Positions 16,268-25,262 of a stretch of 64,000 nt of DNA are shown here, piece after piece. This DNA comes from Micromonospora arida (GTDB lineage: Bacteria > Actinomycetota > Actinomycetes > Mycobacteriales > Micromonosporaceae): contig NZ_QGSY01000177.1 in NCBI RefSeq assembly GCF_003857035.1, positions 17,791-81,790 on the forward strand. Direction: 5' to 3'. The notes under the pieces were generated by a model. The model was not told the origin of the DNA. It saw only the letters and a program-made list of their open reading frames with translations, and made no database searches. The stretch's first letter is position 1. Each line of letters opens with the position of its first letter. The position numbers and the translations under genes are program-made.

Positions 16268-18124
16268 ATGGCCGGGATCTGGTTGGACGTGCTGGACGAG
16301 ATCGCTCGCACGTGCACTGCACACGGTCGCGGTGACCTACTTCAGACGGTGCGACAGAAGCGCGCGCAACTGCTGGACCCGACGCTGCGTGTCCTGGTCA
16401 TCGGTGAGCCGAACCAGGGCAAGAGTCAGCTGATCAACGCGATCATCAACGCTCCGGCCTGCCCGGTCGGCGACGGCCGGACGACCGTGCTGCCGACCGT
16501 GGTGCGGCACGCCGAGGCCCCCACCGCGGCGGTGGCGCAGGCGCCACCACCAGCGCCGGGGCACCCCACCGGCACCGTCGACGCGGTGGCCGTCGAGCGG
16601 ACCCCGGTGGCGCTCAACCAGGTCGCGGCGGGCGTGGCCGGCCTGGTCGGACGTCGGCCGGGCGGCGGCCCGGCGTACGTCGAGATCGGACTGCCCCGTG
16701 CCCTGCTCGGTGCCGGGCTGGTGCTGGTGGACACTCCCGGCACCGACGAGGTCACCAGCATCGGCGCCGCCGCTTCGGTCGCCGCGCCGGCCCGCGCGGA
16801 CACCGTGCTGCTGGTCTCCGACTCCACTCGGGAGTTGTCGGTCGCCGAGCTGAACATGCTGCTGCACATCATGCGTTCACATCCGAACGTGGTGGTGGTG
16901 CAGAGCAAGACCGATCTGGTGGCGGACTGGCGTACGGTCGCCGAGCGCAACCGGCAGCACCTGGCCGAGGCGGGCGTTCCGGCAACGCTGATCCCGGTCT
17001 CGGCGGCGCTGCGACTGCGCGCCGCCGCGGCCGACGACCGTGGGCTCAACGCCGAGTCGGGTTTCCCCGCGCTGATCGCCCGCCTGCAACGAGACCTGGC
17101 CGGCAAGGCCGACCACCTGGCCCGGGCGGCGGTGCAGACGGTGGCCCGGACGGTGGTGGAGCAGTTGGCCGCGCCGCTGCGCGCCGAGTTGGCGACCCAG
17201 GAGGCCGAGGAGCAGTCCGGGCCGATCTCCCGGCTGCACGCCGCGCAGCGCGAGGTCGACGAGCTGCGCCGGTGCTCCACCCGGTGGCAGAACACGTTGA
17301 CCGACGAGATCACCGACCTGCTCGCCGACCTTGAGTACGACCTGCGTGACCGGACCCGACAGATCCTGCGCGCGGTGGACGAGGCGTTCGACACCGCCGA
17401 CCCGTTGGTCGCCTGGGACACCTTCCAGGACTGGCTGGAGCGGAGCCTGGTGGAGGCGGCGGAGGCGAACCACGAGTGGCTGATCCAACGCTGTGACTGG
17501 ATCGCCCGGCGGGTGGCCGCCAACTTCGACCGGTACGGCTACGACGTGCTGCCGCCCTGGTCGATGACGATGCCGGACGACATCGGCGAGCGACTGCCCG
17601 AGCTGCAACGGCCGACGATCGACCGGTTCACCACCGGCCAGAAGCTGTTCACCGGCATGAAGGGCTCGTACGGCGGCATGCTGATGTTCGGTCTGGCGAC
17701 CACCCTGGCCGGCATGCCGATGATCAATCCGGTCTCGGTCGGCATCGGGGCGCTCTTCGGCGGCAAGAGCATCCGTGACGAGAGCAAGCAGTTGCTCCGT
17801 CGTCGGCAGGCGACGGTCAAGACGGCCATCCAGCGGCATGTCGACGACTTCTTCGTCCGGATCATCCGAGACTGTCGCGACGCCGCCCGGCAGGTGCAGC
17901 GGATGCTGCGGGACCACTTCACGGGACTGACCGAGGAACTCCAGGAGGCCATCGTGCAGTCGTTCCGCAGCGCGAAGCAGGAGGCCGACACCGACGCCTC
18001 CCTGCGCGAGCAGCGGCAGCGCGAGATCCGGTTGAAGATGACCCGGTTGGCGGCGGTGTACGAGCAGGCTCAGCAGTTGACCGGTGCCCGTTCCGCCCCG
18101 CTGCTGCTGGAGCCGCAGGCATGA
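16268..18124 (+). CDS. Dynamin-like GTPase, IniA-type
   Basis: The 618-residue protein carries G1 GEPNQGKSQL (about 42-51), G2 region TVLPT, G3 DTPGTDE (about 158) and G4 QSKTDL (about 213). A long helical stalk follows, and a hydrophobic paddle-like segment (GGMLMFGLATTLAGMPMINP, about 475-495) can insert in membranes. Length and build match mycobacterial IniA (about 640 residues), a bacterial dynamin-like protein shown to remodel membranes. The start could be this ATG or the GTG directly before it. The stop overlaps the next GTPase by four bases (ATGA), consistent with paired dynamins acting together at the inner membrane. Confidence 0.9.
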   Translation: MAGIWLDVLDEIARTCTAHGRGDLLQTVRQKRAQLLDPTLRVLVIGEPNQGKSQLINAIINAPACPVGDGRTTVLPTVVRHAEAPTAAVAQAPPPAPGHPTGTVDAVAVERTPVALNQVAAGVAGLVGRRPGGGPAYVEIGLPRALLGAGLVLVDTPGTDEVTSIGAAASVAAPARADTVLLVSDSTRELSVAELNMLLHIMRSHPNVVVVQSKTDLVADWRTVAERNRQHLAEAGVPATLIPVSAALRLRAAAADDRGLNAESGFPALIARLQRDLAGKADHLARAAVQTVARTVVEQLAAPLRAELATQEAEEQSGPISRLHAAQREVDELRRCSTRWQNTLTDEITDLLADLEYDLRDRTRQILRAVDEAFDTADPLVAWDTFQDWLERSLVEAAEANHEWLIQRCDWIARRVAANFDRYGYDVLPPWSMTMPDDIGERLPELQRPTIDRFTTGQKLFTGMKGSYGGMLMFGLATTLAGMPMINPVSVGIGALFGGKSIRDESKQLLRRRQATVKTAIQRHVDDFFVRIIRDCRDAARQVQRMLRDHFTGLTEELQEAIVQSFRSAKQEADTDASLREQRQREIRLKMTRLAAVYEQAQQLTGARSAPLLLEPQA

Positions 18125-19581
18125 CGGTGGGAGTGCGCCTGGACGAGGCGGCGTGGGGGTTGCTGCACCAGGCCATCGAGCTTTACCAGGACAATCCCCG
18201 GGCCGTCGCTGAGCTTCGGCAACAGGTGGCCCGGTTGGAGCAGCCGCTGCGCATCGCCATCGCCGGCCCATGGCGATCGGGTAAGTCGACTGTGCTCAAC
18301 GCGGTGATGGGCGAGGAGGTCGCGCCGGTCGAGCGGGCGGACGGGGCCTTCACCTGGTACGAGGACGGGGCCGCGCCGCGTGCCACCGCCTACCCGGTCG
18401 GGCAGCCGCCGCAGGAGTTGGCAGTGGTGAAGTCGGCGACCGGGCTGCGGGTGGATCTGGGCTGGGGTGCGGGGGAGGTGCGGGACATCGTGGTGCGGTG
18501 GCCGACGCGGGCGCTGCGGCAGATCACGCTGATCGACACCCCGGCGGTCGCCGGCGGCGCCGAGGAGGGCCGGGCGCCGGTGTTGGAGCGGGTGCTGCGC
18601 GACTCGGACGCGGTGTTGTACCTGACCCGCGACGGTCGCGACAGTGACCTGCGGGTGCTGGAGTCCGCACGGGACAGTGCGGTCGGGCAGTCCGCCCCGG
18701 TCAACGTGATCATGGTGTTGTCCCGCGCCGACGAGACCGGCGGCGGCCGGATCGACGGTCTACTCACGGCCCGCCAGCTCGCCCGCCGGCACTACCGCGA
18801 CCCGAGGGTGAACGCGCTCAGCGTCAACGTCGTGGCGTGCAGCGGCATGATCGGCCTGGCCGGCCGGATGCTCGGTGAATCGGATTTCGCCGCACTCGCG
18901 ACCCTGGCTCAGGTGCCCCGGGCGGAGCTGGACGCGCACCTCATCTCCGCCGACCGCTTCCTCCGCGGTGAGCTGCCGGTACGGCTGGACACCGCGGTGC
19001 GCGCCGCGCTGCTGGGCCGGTTCGGGGTCTTCGGTGTCCGGCTGGCGGCCACGCTGGTGCGTAGCGGGTTCGACAGCCGGGTGAAGCTCTCCGCGGAGTT
19101 GATTCGGCGGAGCGGTCTCACCGAGCTGCGCGAGTCGGTGACGCGTTGTTTCATCGATCGCCGCGACGCCCTGAAGGCGCGTTCCGCGCTGGCTGCGGTG
19201 GAGGCGCTGCTGCGGGCCGAGCCCACCCGGGGGTCCACCGAGCTGGTCGGCGCGGTGGAGCAGATCCTCGCCGGTGCGCACGAGTTCCGGGAGCTGCGCC
19301 TGCTGGTGGCGTTGCGGAACACCCGGCTGGGGTTCGACGCGGAGTTGGCCGCCGAGGCGCAGCGGCTGGTCGGCGGCGACGGGGTGGGCCTCGCGGCTCG
19401 GCTCGGTGTCGAGCATGAGGCCGACGTGCGGCAGCTCTGGGAGGTCGCCGCCGAGGCGCAGTGGCGGTGGCGGGACCGGGCGGAGGATCCTCTGCTCCCG
19501 CTGGCGCAGCGGCGCGGCGCTCAGGTCGTGGTCCGCAGTTGCGAGGGGATGATCGCCGAGCTGGCCGCGGGCGGGCGCTGA
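18121..19581 (+). CDS. Dynamin-like GTPase, IniC-type
   Basis: The 486-residue protein has G1 GPWRSGKSTVLNA (about 55-67), G3 LIDTPAV (about 137) and G4 LSRADE (about 199), followed by a helical region without an obvious hydrophobic paddle. Length matches mycobacterial IniC (about 493 residues). The start overlaps the preceding dynamin gene by four bases, so the two are probably made in similar amounts and may form a hetero-oligomer, as two-dynamin bacterial systems do. It is the last gene of the rightward ini-like operon. Confidence 0.9.
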   Translation: MTVGVRLDEAAWGLLHQAIELYQDNPRAVAELRQQVARLEQPLRIAIAGPWRSGKSTVLNAVMGEEVAPVERADGAFTWYEDGAAPRATAYPVGQPPQELAVVKSATGLRVDLGWGAGEVRDIVVRWPTRALRQITLIDTPAVAGGAEEGRAPVLERVLRDSDAVLYLTRDGRDSDLRVLESARDSAVGQSAPVNVIMVLSRADETGGGRIDGLLTARQLARRHYRDPRVNALSVNVVACSGMIGLAGRMLGESDFAALATLAQVPRAELDAHLISADRFLRGELPVRLDTAVRAALLGRFGVFGVRLAATLVRSGFDSRVKLSAELIRRSGLTELRESVTRCFIDRRDALKARSALAAVEALLRAEPTRGSTELVGAVEQILAGAHEFRELRLLVALRNTRLGFDAELAAEAQRLVGGDGVGLAARLGVEHEADVRQLWEVAAEAQWRWRDRAEDPLLPLAQRRGAQVVVRSCEGMIAELAAGGR

Positions 19582-19685
19582 GCGTCCGAGTGTGGATCGC
19601 GGCCCGAAAACCGTTATTCGATCTCACTCCGCACGGTCGCCGTTGACCTGCGGAGATAACGCTCTCACGGATGGTGGGAGAGTGC

Positions 19686-19715
19686 TTGACGCGCCCGCGA
19701 TCCGGACGCAACGAT
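19686..19715 (+). promoter_or_regulatory. Candidate promoter of the ThuA/dehydrogenase gene
   Basis: TTGACG at 19686-19691 and AACGAT at 19710-19715 are spaced 18 bp, about 80 bp upstream of the chosen GTG start. The -10 match is weak. This is the only good -35 box in the 210-bp gap after the dynamin operon. Confidence 0.4.
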
Positions 19716-19792
19716 GCATTCGCATGTCTCGTCCCACCACCGCCAGGCGTGATCGGCGCACGCCGTCCCTCGCACCGCGAAAGGACCCCACT

Positions 19793-22700
19793 GTGCGCAG
19801 ATCCCTGAGATCGTGGCTCGGCCTCGCGCTGAGCACGATCCTCGTGGCGGGCGGCATCGTCGCCTCGCCACCCACGGCCAGCGCCGCACCGTTCACCGTG
19901 CTGGTCTTCAGCAAGACCGCCGGATTCCGGCACGGATCCATCACCCCGGGCATCGCCGCGATCCAGCAACTCGGTGCGGCCAACGGCTTCACCGTCGAGG
20001 CCACCGAGGACGCCGCCCAGTTCACCGACGCCAACCTGGACCGGTTCGCCGCGGTGATCTGGCTCTCCACCACCGGCGACGTGCTCAACGCCGCCCAGCA
20101 GGCCGCCTTCGAGCGCTACATCACCGGCGGCGGCGGGTACGTGGGCGTGCACTCCGCCTCCGACACCGAGTACGACTGGCCCTGGTACGGGGGACTGGTC
20201 GGGGCGTACTTCGCCTCGCACCCGGCCGAGCAGAACGTCACAGTGAAGGTCGCCGACCAGGTGCACCCGTCCACCGCGACGCTGCCGCAGCGGTGGAACC
20301 GGTTCGACGAGTTGTACAACTACCGCACCAACCCTCGCGGCAACGCGCACGTGCTGGCCACCCTGGACGAGAGCACCTACACGGGCGGGAGCATGGGCGC
20401 CGACCACCCGATCTCCTGGTGCCAGAACTACTCCGGCGGCCGAGCCTGGTACACGGGCCTGGGGCACACCGACGCGTCGTACACCGAGGCGAACTTCCGT
20501 CAGCACCTGCTCGGCGGCATCCGGACGGCCGCCGGCGCGGTCGACGCCGACTGTGGCCCCACCGTCACCAGCAGCTTCCAGCAGGTGGAGCTGGCCAAGG
20601 GCGCGGCCGAGACCGGTGAGCCGATGAGCCTCACCGTCCTGCCGGACCGGGGCGTGCTGCACACCTCCCGCAACGGCGTGATCCGGCACACCGACGCCGC
20701 CGGCAACACCAAGATCGCCGCAACCCTGCCGGTCTACACCGGCGACGAGGAGGGTTTGCAGGGCATCAAGGCCGACCCGAACTTCGCCACCAACCGCTGG
20801 GTGTACGCGTACTTCGCCCCACCACTGAGCACCCCCGGTGGCGGTGCGCCGGCCACCGGCACCCCGGCCGACTTCGCCGTCTGGGAGGGCGTCAACCGGC
20901 TGGCCCGGTTCACCGTCAACGCGGACAACACCATCAACCTGGCCAGCGAGACGTTGATCCTGAACGTGCCGACCAGCCGGGGCATGTGCTGCCACGTCGG
21001 CGGTGACATGGACTTCGACGCGGCCGGCAACCTCTACCTGTCCACCGGTGACGACACCAACCCGTTCGACTCCGCCGGCTTCACCCCGATCGACGAGCGG
21101 GCCGGGCGTAACCCGGCCTTCGACGCGCAGCGCACCTCGGCGAACAGCAACGACCTGCGCGGCAAGGTCCTGCGGATCAAGCCGAGCGCGGCCGGCGGCT
21201 ACACCATCCCGGCCGGCAACATGTTCGCCCCGGGCACCGCGCGGACCCGCCCGGAGGTCTACGCGATGGGCTTCCGCAACCCGTTCCGGATGAGCGTGGA
21301 CAAGGCCACCGGCATCGTCTACCTCGGTGACTACGGTCCCGACGCGGGCACCGCCGACCCGAACCGGGGGCCGGCGGGCAACGTCGAGTTCGCCCGGATC
21401 GACAGGCCCGGCTTCTACGGCTGGCCGTACTGCACCGCCCGCAACGACGCCTACAACGACTACACCTTCCCGTCCGGGCCGTCCGGCGCGAAGTTCAACT
21501 GCGCCGGTGGGCCGGTGAACAACTCGCCGAACAACACCGGCATCACCCAGCTGCCGCCGGCCGTCTCGGCCTGGTTGCCGTACGGCGGCTCCGGCTCGCC
21601 GCCGGAGTTCACCGGCGGTGGCCTGTCGCCGATGGGCGGGCCGGTCTACCGGTACGACCCGAACAACACCTCGCCCGTGGCGTTCCCCGAGTACTACGAC
21701 GGGACCTACTTCGCCGGCGAGTTCGGTCGCCGCTGGATCAAGAACATCAAACTCGACGGGTCCGGCCAACCGCTGAAGATCAACCCGTTTCCGTGGACCG
21801 GCACCCAGGTCATGGACATGGAGTTCGGCCCGGACGGCGCGCTCTACGTACTCGACTACGGCACCGGCTGGTTCAACGGCGACGCCAACTCGGCGCTCTA
21901 CCGCATCGAGTACGCCCGCGAGGGCCGAGCGCCCGTCGCCAAGGTGTCCGCCACCCCAACCAGTGGCACCGCGCCGCTGACCGTTGCCTTCTCCTCGGCC
22001 GGCACCCTCGACCCGGACGGCGACCCGTTCACCTACGCCTGGGACTTCGACAACAACGGCACCACCGACTCGACCGCCGCGAACCCGAGCTTCACGTACA
22101 CCACCAACGGGACCCGCAGCCCGACGCTGACGGTCCGGGACACCACTGGCAAGACGGCCACCGCGAGCGTGGTCGTCACGATCGGCAACAGCGCCCCGGT
22201 GGTCACCGTCAACACCCCGTTGAACGGGCAGACCTTCAGTTTCGGGGACGCGGTGCCGTTCTCCGTCACCGTCACCGACGCCCAGGACGGCGCGATCAAC
22301 TGTGCCCGGGTCAAGGTGAACTACGTCCTCGGCCACGACTCGCACGGCCACCAGCTCGGCAGCGTGCAGGGCTGCACCGGGGTCATCCAGACCTCGGCCG
22401 ACGGCGAGCACGACACGGCGGCGAACATCTTCGGCATCATCGACGCCGAGTACACCGACCTGGGTGGAGGCGGCCAGCCGGCGCTGACCACGCACACCCA
22501 GGCGGTGCTGCAACCTCGGGTACGCCAGGCCGAGCACTTCGGTGACTCGTCCGGCGTCCAGATCGTCGCCGGGGCGGCGGGGCACGGCGGCGCGGCGGTC
22601 GGCTACGTCGACAACAACGACTGGATCTCGTTCCGTCCGTACAACCTGACCGGCGTCCAGTCGTTCAGCGCCCGGGTCGGTGCACCGGCCGGCGGTGGCG

Positions 22701-23734
22701 GCACGTTGGAGTTGCGGGTCGACTCGCCCACCGGGCCGCTGGTCGGTTCGGCCACCGTCGTGCCCACCGGTGGGTACGCCACCTTCGCCACGGTCACCGG
22801 TGGGGTCACCGCCCCGACCGGCACCCGGACCCTGTTCCTGGTCTTCAAGGGCACCGGCCCGTACTTCGACATCGACGAGTTCACCCTCTCCACCAGCCCG
22901 GGCGGTCCCGGACCTGACCCGGATCCGGATCCCGAGCCGGGTGCCAACCTGGCCCGGGGCAAGCCGGCGCGCGCGTCCAGCTTCGAGGGCGCGTTCACCG
23001 CGGCCAACGCGTTCGACGGCGTGGCCGGTACCCGGTGGGGCAGCGCCTTCGGCGACCCACAGTGGATCGACGTGGACCTCGGCGCCACGTACGCCATCAA
23101 CCGGGTCAAGCTCACCTGGGAGGCGGCGTACGGCAGCGGATACCAGATACAGACCTCGCCGGACGGGGTCAACTTCACCACGATCCGTACGGTGACCGGT
23201 GGTGACGGCGGGGTGGACGACCTGACCGGGCTCAGCGGGTCCGGCCGGTACGTCCGGCTGCTCGGCACCATGCGGGGGACCGCCTGGGGCTACTCGCTGT
23301 TCGAGTTCGAGGTGTACGGCGGCAGCGGTGGAACCGGTCCGCCCGGTGGCAACCTGCTGCTGAACAAGCCCACGTCGACGTCCAGCAACGAGGGGGCCGA
23401 CGTGTCCGGCGCCCAGGCGGTGGACGGCAGCCTCACCACCCGCTGGTCGAGCACGTTCTCCGATCCGCAGTGGATCCGGGTGGACCTCGGCAGCCCCACC
23501 GCGATCGGTCGGGTCAAGCTGAGCTGGGAGGCGGCGTACAGCAGCGCGTACCAGATCCAGACCTCGAATGACGGCACCACCTGGACCACAGTGAAGACGG
23601 TGACCGGGGCCGACGGCGGCGTGGACGAGCACACCGCCCTCGGGGCCAACGGCCGCTACCTGCGGATCAATGGCACGGCGCGGGGCACCGGATATGGCCA
23701 CTCGCTCTGGGAGGTGGAGGCGTACGCCAGCTGA
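19793..23734 (+). CDS. Secreted ThuA / sugar dehydrogenase / PKD / CBM6 / discoidin protein
   Basis: The protein has 1313 residues. The GTG at 19793 is chosen because GAAAGGA lies 7 nt upstream and a signal peptide (MRRSLRS-LALSTILVAGG, cleavage after TASA) follows at once. Domains in order: ThuA-like (about 33-250), glucose/sorbosone dehydrogenase propeller (about 265-700, EEGLQGIKADPNF and GFRNPFRMSVD), PKD (about 712-800, DPDGDPFTYAWDFDNNGT), a linker with a sugar-binding loop, CBM6/35 (about 905-1035, with VDNNDWISF), and two F5/8 type C (discoidin) domains (about 1050-1175 and 1190-1313), near duplicates with WIDVDLG and WIRVDLG. It probably binds and oxidises extracellular carbohydrate. 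The exact substrate is unknown. Confidence 0.88.
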   Translation: MRRSLRSWLGLALSTILVAGGIVASPPTASAAPFTVLVFSKTAGFRHGSITPGIAAIQQLGAANGFTVEATEDAAQFTDANLDRFAAVIWLSTTGDVLNAAQQAAFERYITGGGGYVGVHSASDTEYDWPWYGGLVGAYFASHPAEQNVTVKVADQVHPSTATLPQRWNRFDELYNYRTNPRGNAHVLATLDESTYTGGSMGADHPISWCQNYSGGRAWYTGLGHTDASYTEANFRQHLLGGIRTAAGAVDADCGPTVTSSFQQVELAKGAAETGEPMSLTVLPDRGVLHTSRNGVIRHTDAAGNTKIAATLPVYTGDEEGLQGIKADPNFATNRWVYAYFAPPLSTPGGGAPATGTPADFAVWEGVNRLARFTVNADNTINLASETLILNVPTSRGMCCHVGGDMDFDAAGNLYLSTGDDTNPFDSAGFTPIDERAGRNPAFDAQRTSANSNDLRGKVLRIKPSAAGGYTIPAGNMFAPGTARTRPEVYAMGFRNPFRMSVDKATGIVYLGDYGPDAGTADPNRGPAGNVEFARIDRPGFYGWPYCTARNDAYNDYTFPSGPSGAKFNCAGGPVNNSPNNTGITQLPPAVSAWLPYGGSGSPPEFTGGGLSPMGGPVYRYDPNNTSPVAFPEYYDGTYFAGEFGRRWIKNIKLDGSGQPLKINPFPWTGTQVMDMEFGPDGALYVLDYGTGWFNGDANSALYRIEYAREGRAPVAKVSATPTSGTAPLTVAFSSAGTLDPDGDPFTYAWDFDNNGTTDSTAANPSFTYTTNGTRSPTLTVRDTTGKTATASVVVTIGNSAPVVTVNTPLNGQTFSFGDAVPFSVTVTDAQDGAINCARVKVNYVLGHDSHGHQLGSVQGCTGVIQTSADGEHDTAANIFGIIDAEYTDLGGGGQPALTTHTQAVLQPRVRQAEHFGDSSGVQIVAGAAGHGGAAVGYVDNNDWISFRPYNLTGVQSFSARVGAPAGGGGTLELRVDSPTGPLVGSATVVPTGGYATFATVTGGVTAPTGTRTLFLVFKGTGPYFDIDEFTLSTSPGGPGPDPDPDPEPGANLARGKPARASSFEGAFTAANAFDGVAGTRWGSAFGDPQWIDVDLGATYAINRVKLTWEAAYGSGYQIQTSPDGVNFTTIRTVTGGDGGVDDLTGLSGSGRYVRLLGTMRGTAWGYSLFEFEVYGGSGGTGPPGGNLLLNKPTSTSSNEGADVSGAQAVDGSLTTRWSSTFSDPQWIRVDLGSPTAIGRVKLSWEAAYSSAYQIQTSNDGTTWTTVKTVTGADGGVDEHTALGANGRYLRINGTARGTGYGHSLWEVEAYAS

Positions 23735-23746
23735 ACCACCACCGAT

Positions 23747-23782
23747 GACGTGGCCGGCGCGGTGATCCGTGCCGGCCACGTC
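23747..23782. terminator. Terminator hairpin after the ThuA/dehydrogenase gene
   Basis: Perfect 12-bp arms GACGTGGCCGGC and GCCGGCCACGTC with a 12-nt loop begin 13 bp after the stop codon and precede the PadR promoter. Confidence 0.75.
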
Positions 23783-23797
23783 CGTTCGCGGTCTTGT

Positions 23798-23818
23798 ATA
23801 TACCGTCTATCGGTATAT
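23798..23818 (+). promoter_or_regulatory. PadR operator overlapping its own promoter
   Basis: A perfect inverted repeat ATATACCG - TCTAT - CGGTATAT sits 11 bp before the PadR start codon. It is strikingly AT-rich for this DNA. PadR repressors usually bind AT-rich dyads with ATAT/ATGT-type ends and repress themselves. Confidence 0.75.
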
Positions 23819-23828
23819 GCTTCCTGGC

Positions 23829-24176
23829 ATGGTTGAACCTCCACTACGGGAACCGACGTTCCTGGTGCTCACCGCGCTGGCGGAGGTGCCCATGCACGGG
23901 TACGCCGTCATCGAGGACGTGCTGCGCATCTCCGACGGGAGGGTGCGACTGCGCGCCGGCACCCTCTACGCCGTCCTCGACCGGCTCCGCGCCGACGGTC
24001 TCATCGAGGTCGAGCGCGAAGAGGTGGTGCAGTCGCGACTGCGCCGCTACTACCGCCTCACCGCGCTGGGCGCGCGGCGGCTCGCCGAGGAGGCTTCCCG
24101 CCTTCGACACAACGCGGACGCCGCCCGGGCGCGGCTGCGCCGCAGCGGCCTCCTGGCCGACGGGGGTGCAGCGTGA
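23829..24176 (+). CDS. PadR family transcriptional regulator
   Basis: The 115-residue protein has a winged helix (about 8-80): EPTFLVLTALAEVPMHGYAVIE, GRVRLRAGTLYAVLDRL and the beta-wing RYYRLT. A short C-terminal dimerisation helix marks a PadR-s1 type. The ATG at 23829 is chosen because homologous PadR proteins start just before EPTFL; upstream in-frame starts would lie inside the operator. The stop overlaps the next gene by four bases (GTGA), so regulator and membrane protein form one operon, a common arrangement where PadR controls the partner gene. Confidence 0.92.
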   Translation: MVEPPLREPTFLVLTALAEVPMHGYAVIEDVLRISDGRVRLRAGTLYAVLDRLRADGLIEVEREEVVQSRLRRYYRLTALGARRLAEEASRLRHNADAARARLRRSGLLADGGAA

Positions 24177-25249
24177 ACAGCGACGATCTGGAGCGCCGCT
24201 ACCGACGGCTGCTGGCCGTCTATCCGTGGGAACACCGTCGGGTGTACGAGGACGAGATGCTGGCCGTCCTCCTCGCCGGCGCACGGCCGGGCCAGCGGCG
24301 ACCCGCCGCCGCCGACGTGCGGAACCTGGTCGGTGCCGGGCTGCGGGCGCGGCTACGGGTGGGCGCACGGGGGTTCACCGAGCCGAGCTGGGCCGACGCG
24401 GCGACGGTGACCGGCCTGCTGGTCGGAGTCGTCTTGCTGGCGTTCGCCAGCAAGACGCTGCTCGATCAGCTCGTCCGTGCGCCGGGCCTGCCGCCCGGGT
24501 TCGCGCCGAGAGGTCCGGATCTCGTCGACTGGTTGCGCGTCGCAGGCTGGGCGGGCGTCTGTGCCGCGGTGCTGGTCGGGTGGCGTTGGCTAGCCGCCGG
24601 TCTGGCCTGGGCCGGCGTGCTCGGCTGGGGTGCGCTCGTCGCCCCGCAGACCAGTGGCAACCCGACGTACGTGGTGGACATGCTGCCGCAGCTCGCCCTC
24701 GCCGTGGTGGGTGCCGCCGCGCTCACCGTGCCGGCGCAGCGTCGCCGGGCGATCGCGCTGCTGGGCGTACGCCGACTGCTGGCACTGGTGCTCGCGCCGG
24801 CCGCGATGGTCGCGCTGTTGGTGATGAACCGGGTGGGCAGCCCCACGTTCAGTTTCGTCGATGGGGTGTCCTACCAGGTCTTCTACGGCCTCGAGGCGAG
24901 CAGTGAGGTGGTTCTCTGGCTCTACGTCGCGGGCCTGGCGGCCGCCGCGTCGGCCATGGTGATCGCGGTGGCCACGCTCACCCCGGAGGTACGCCGGCGG
25001 ATCGTCGTCCTGCTCCTGCCCGTGGCGACCCTCGCCCTGGTGGTCGACAGGGCCCTGGCCGGTTGGGTCACCTCGACGATGAACATGGGACACGCCATCC
25101 CCCTGGTGCCGGCGCAGTGGGCGATGCTGGTGCTGGTCGCGCCGGTGACCTTCCTGGCCGGGGCGTTGCTCGTGCGACGTCGGGAGGAGGCCCTGCGCAT
25201 GGTCGCCCTCGGCCGAAACGCCGACCGCGAGCAGCCGATGGGTCAGTGA
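24173..25249 (+). CDS. PadR-associated multi-pass membrane protein
   Basis: The 358-residue protein starts with a soluble RRYRRLLAVYPWEHRRVYEDEMLAVLLAGA motif (cited in part) common to actinobacterial membrane proteins that follow PadR genes. About eight hydrophobic segments follow between residues 75 and 335. The biochemical function of this family is unknown to me. The GTG start is fixed by the overlap with padR. It converges on the monooxygenase-like gene with 13 bp between stops. Confidence 0.75.
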   Translation: MNSDDLERRYRRLLAVYPWEHRRVYEDEMLAVLLAGARPGQRRPAAADVRNLVGAGLRARLRVGARGFTEPSWADAATVTGLLVGVVLLAFASKTLLDQLVRAPGLPPGFAPRGPDLVDWLRVAGWAGVCAAVLVGWRWLAAGLAWAGVLGWGALVAPQTSGNPTYVVDMLPQLALAVVGAAALTVPAQRRRAIALLGVRRLLALVLAPAAMVALLVMNRVGSPTFSFVDGVSYQVFYGLEASSEVVLWLYVAGLAAAASAMVIAVATLTPEVRRRIVVLLLPVATLALVVDRALAGWVTSTMNMGHAIPLVPAQWAMLVLVAPVTFLAGALLVRRREEALRMVALGRNADREQPMGQ

Positions 25250-25262
25250 GGCGGTCGACCGC

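Noticed and set aside
19151..23779. A 1542-codon open frame on the minus strand opposite the ThuA/dehydrogenase gene.
   Set aside because: It mirrors the codon bias of the real gene, is overloaded with Arg, Gly and Val, and has no domain pattern or ribosome-binding site.
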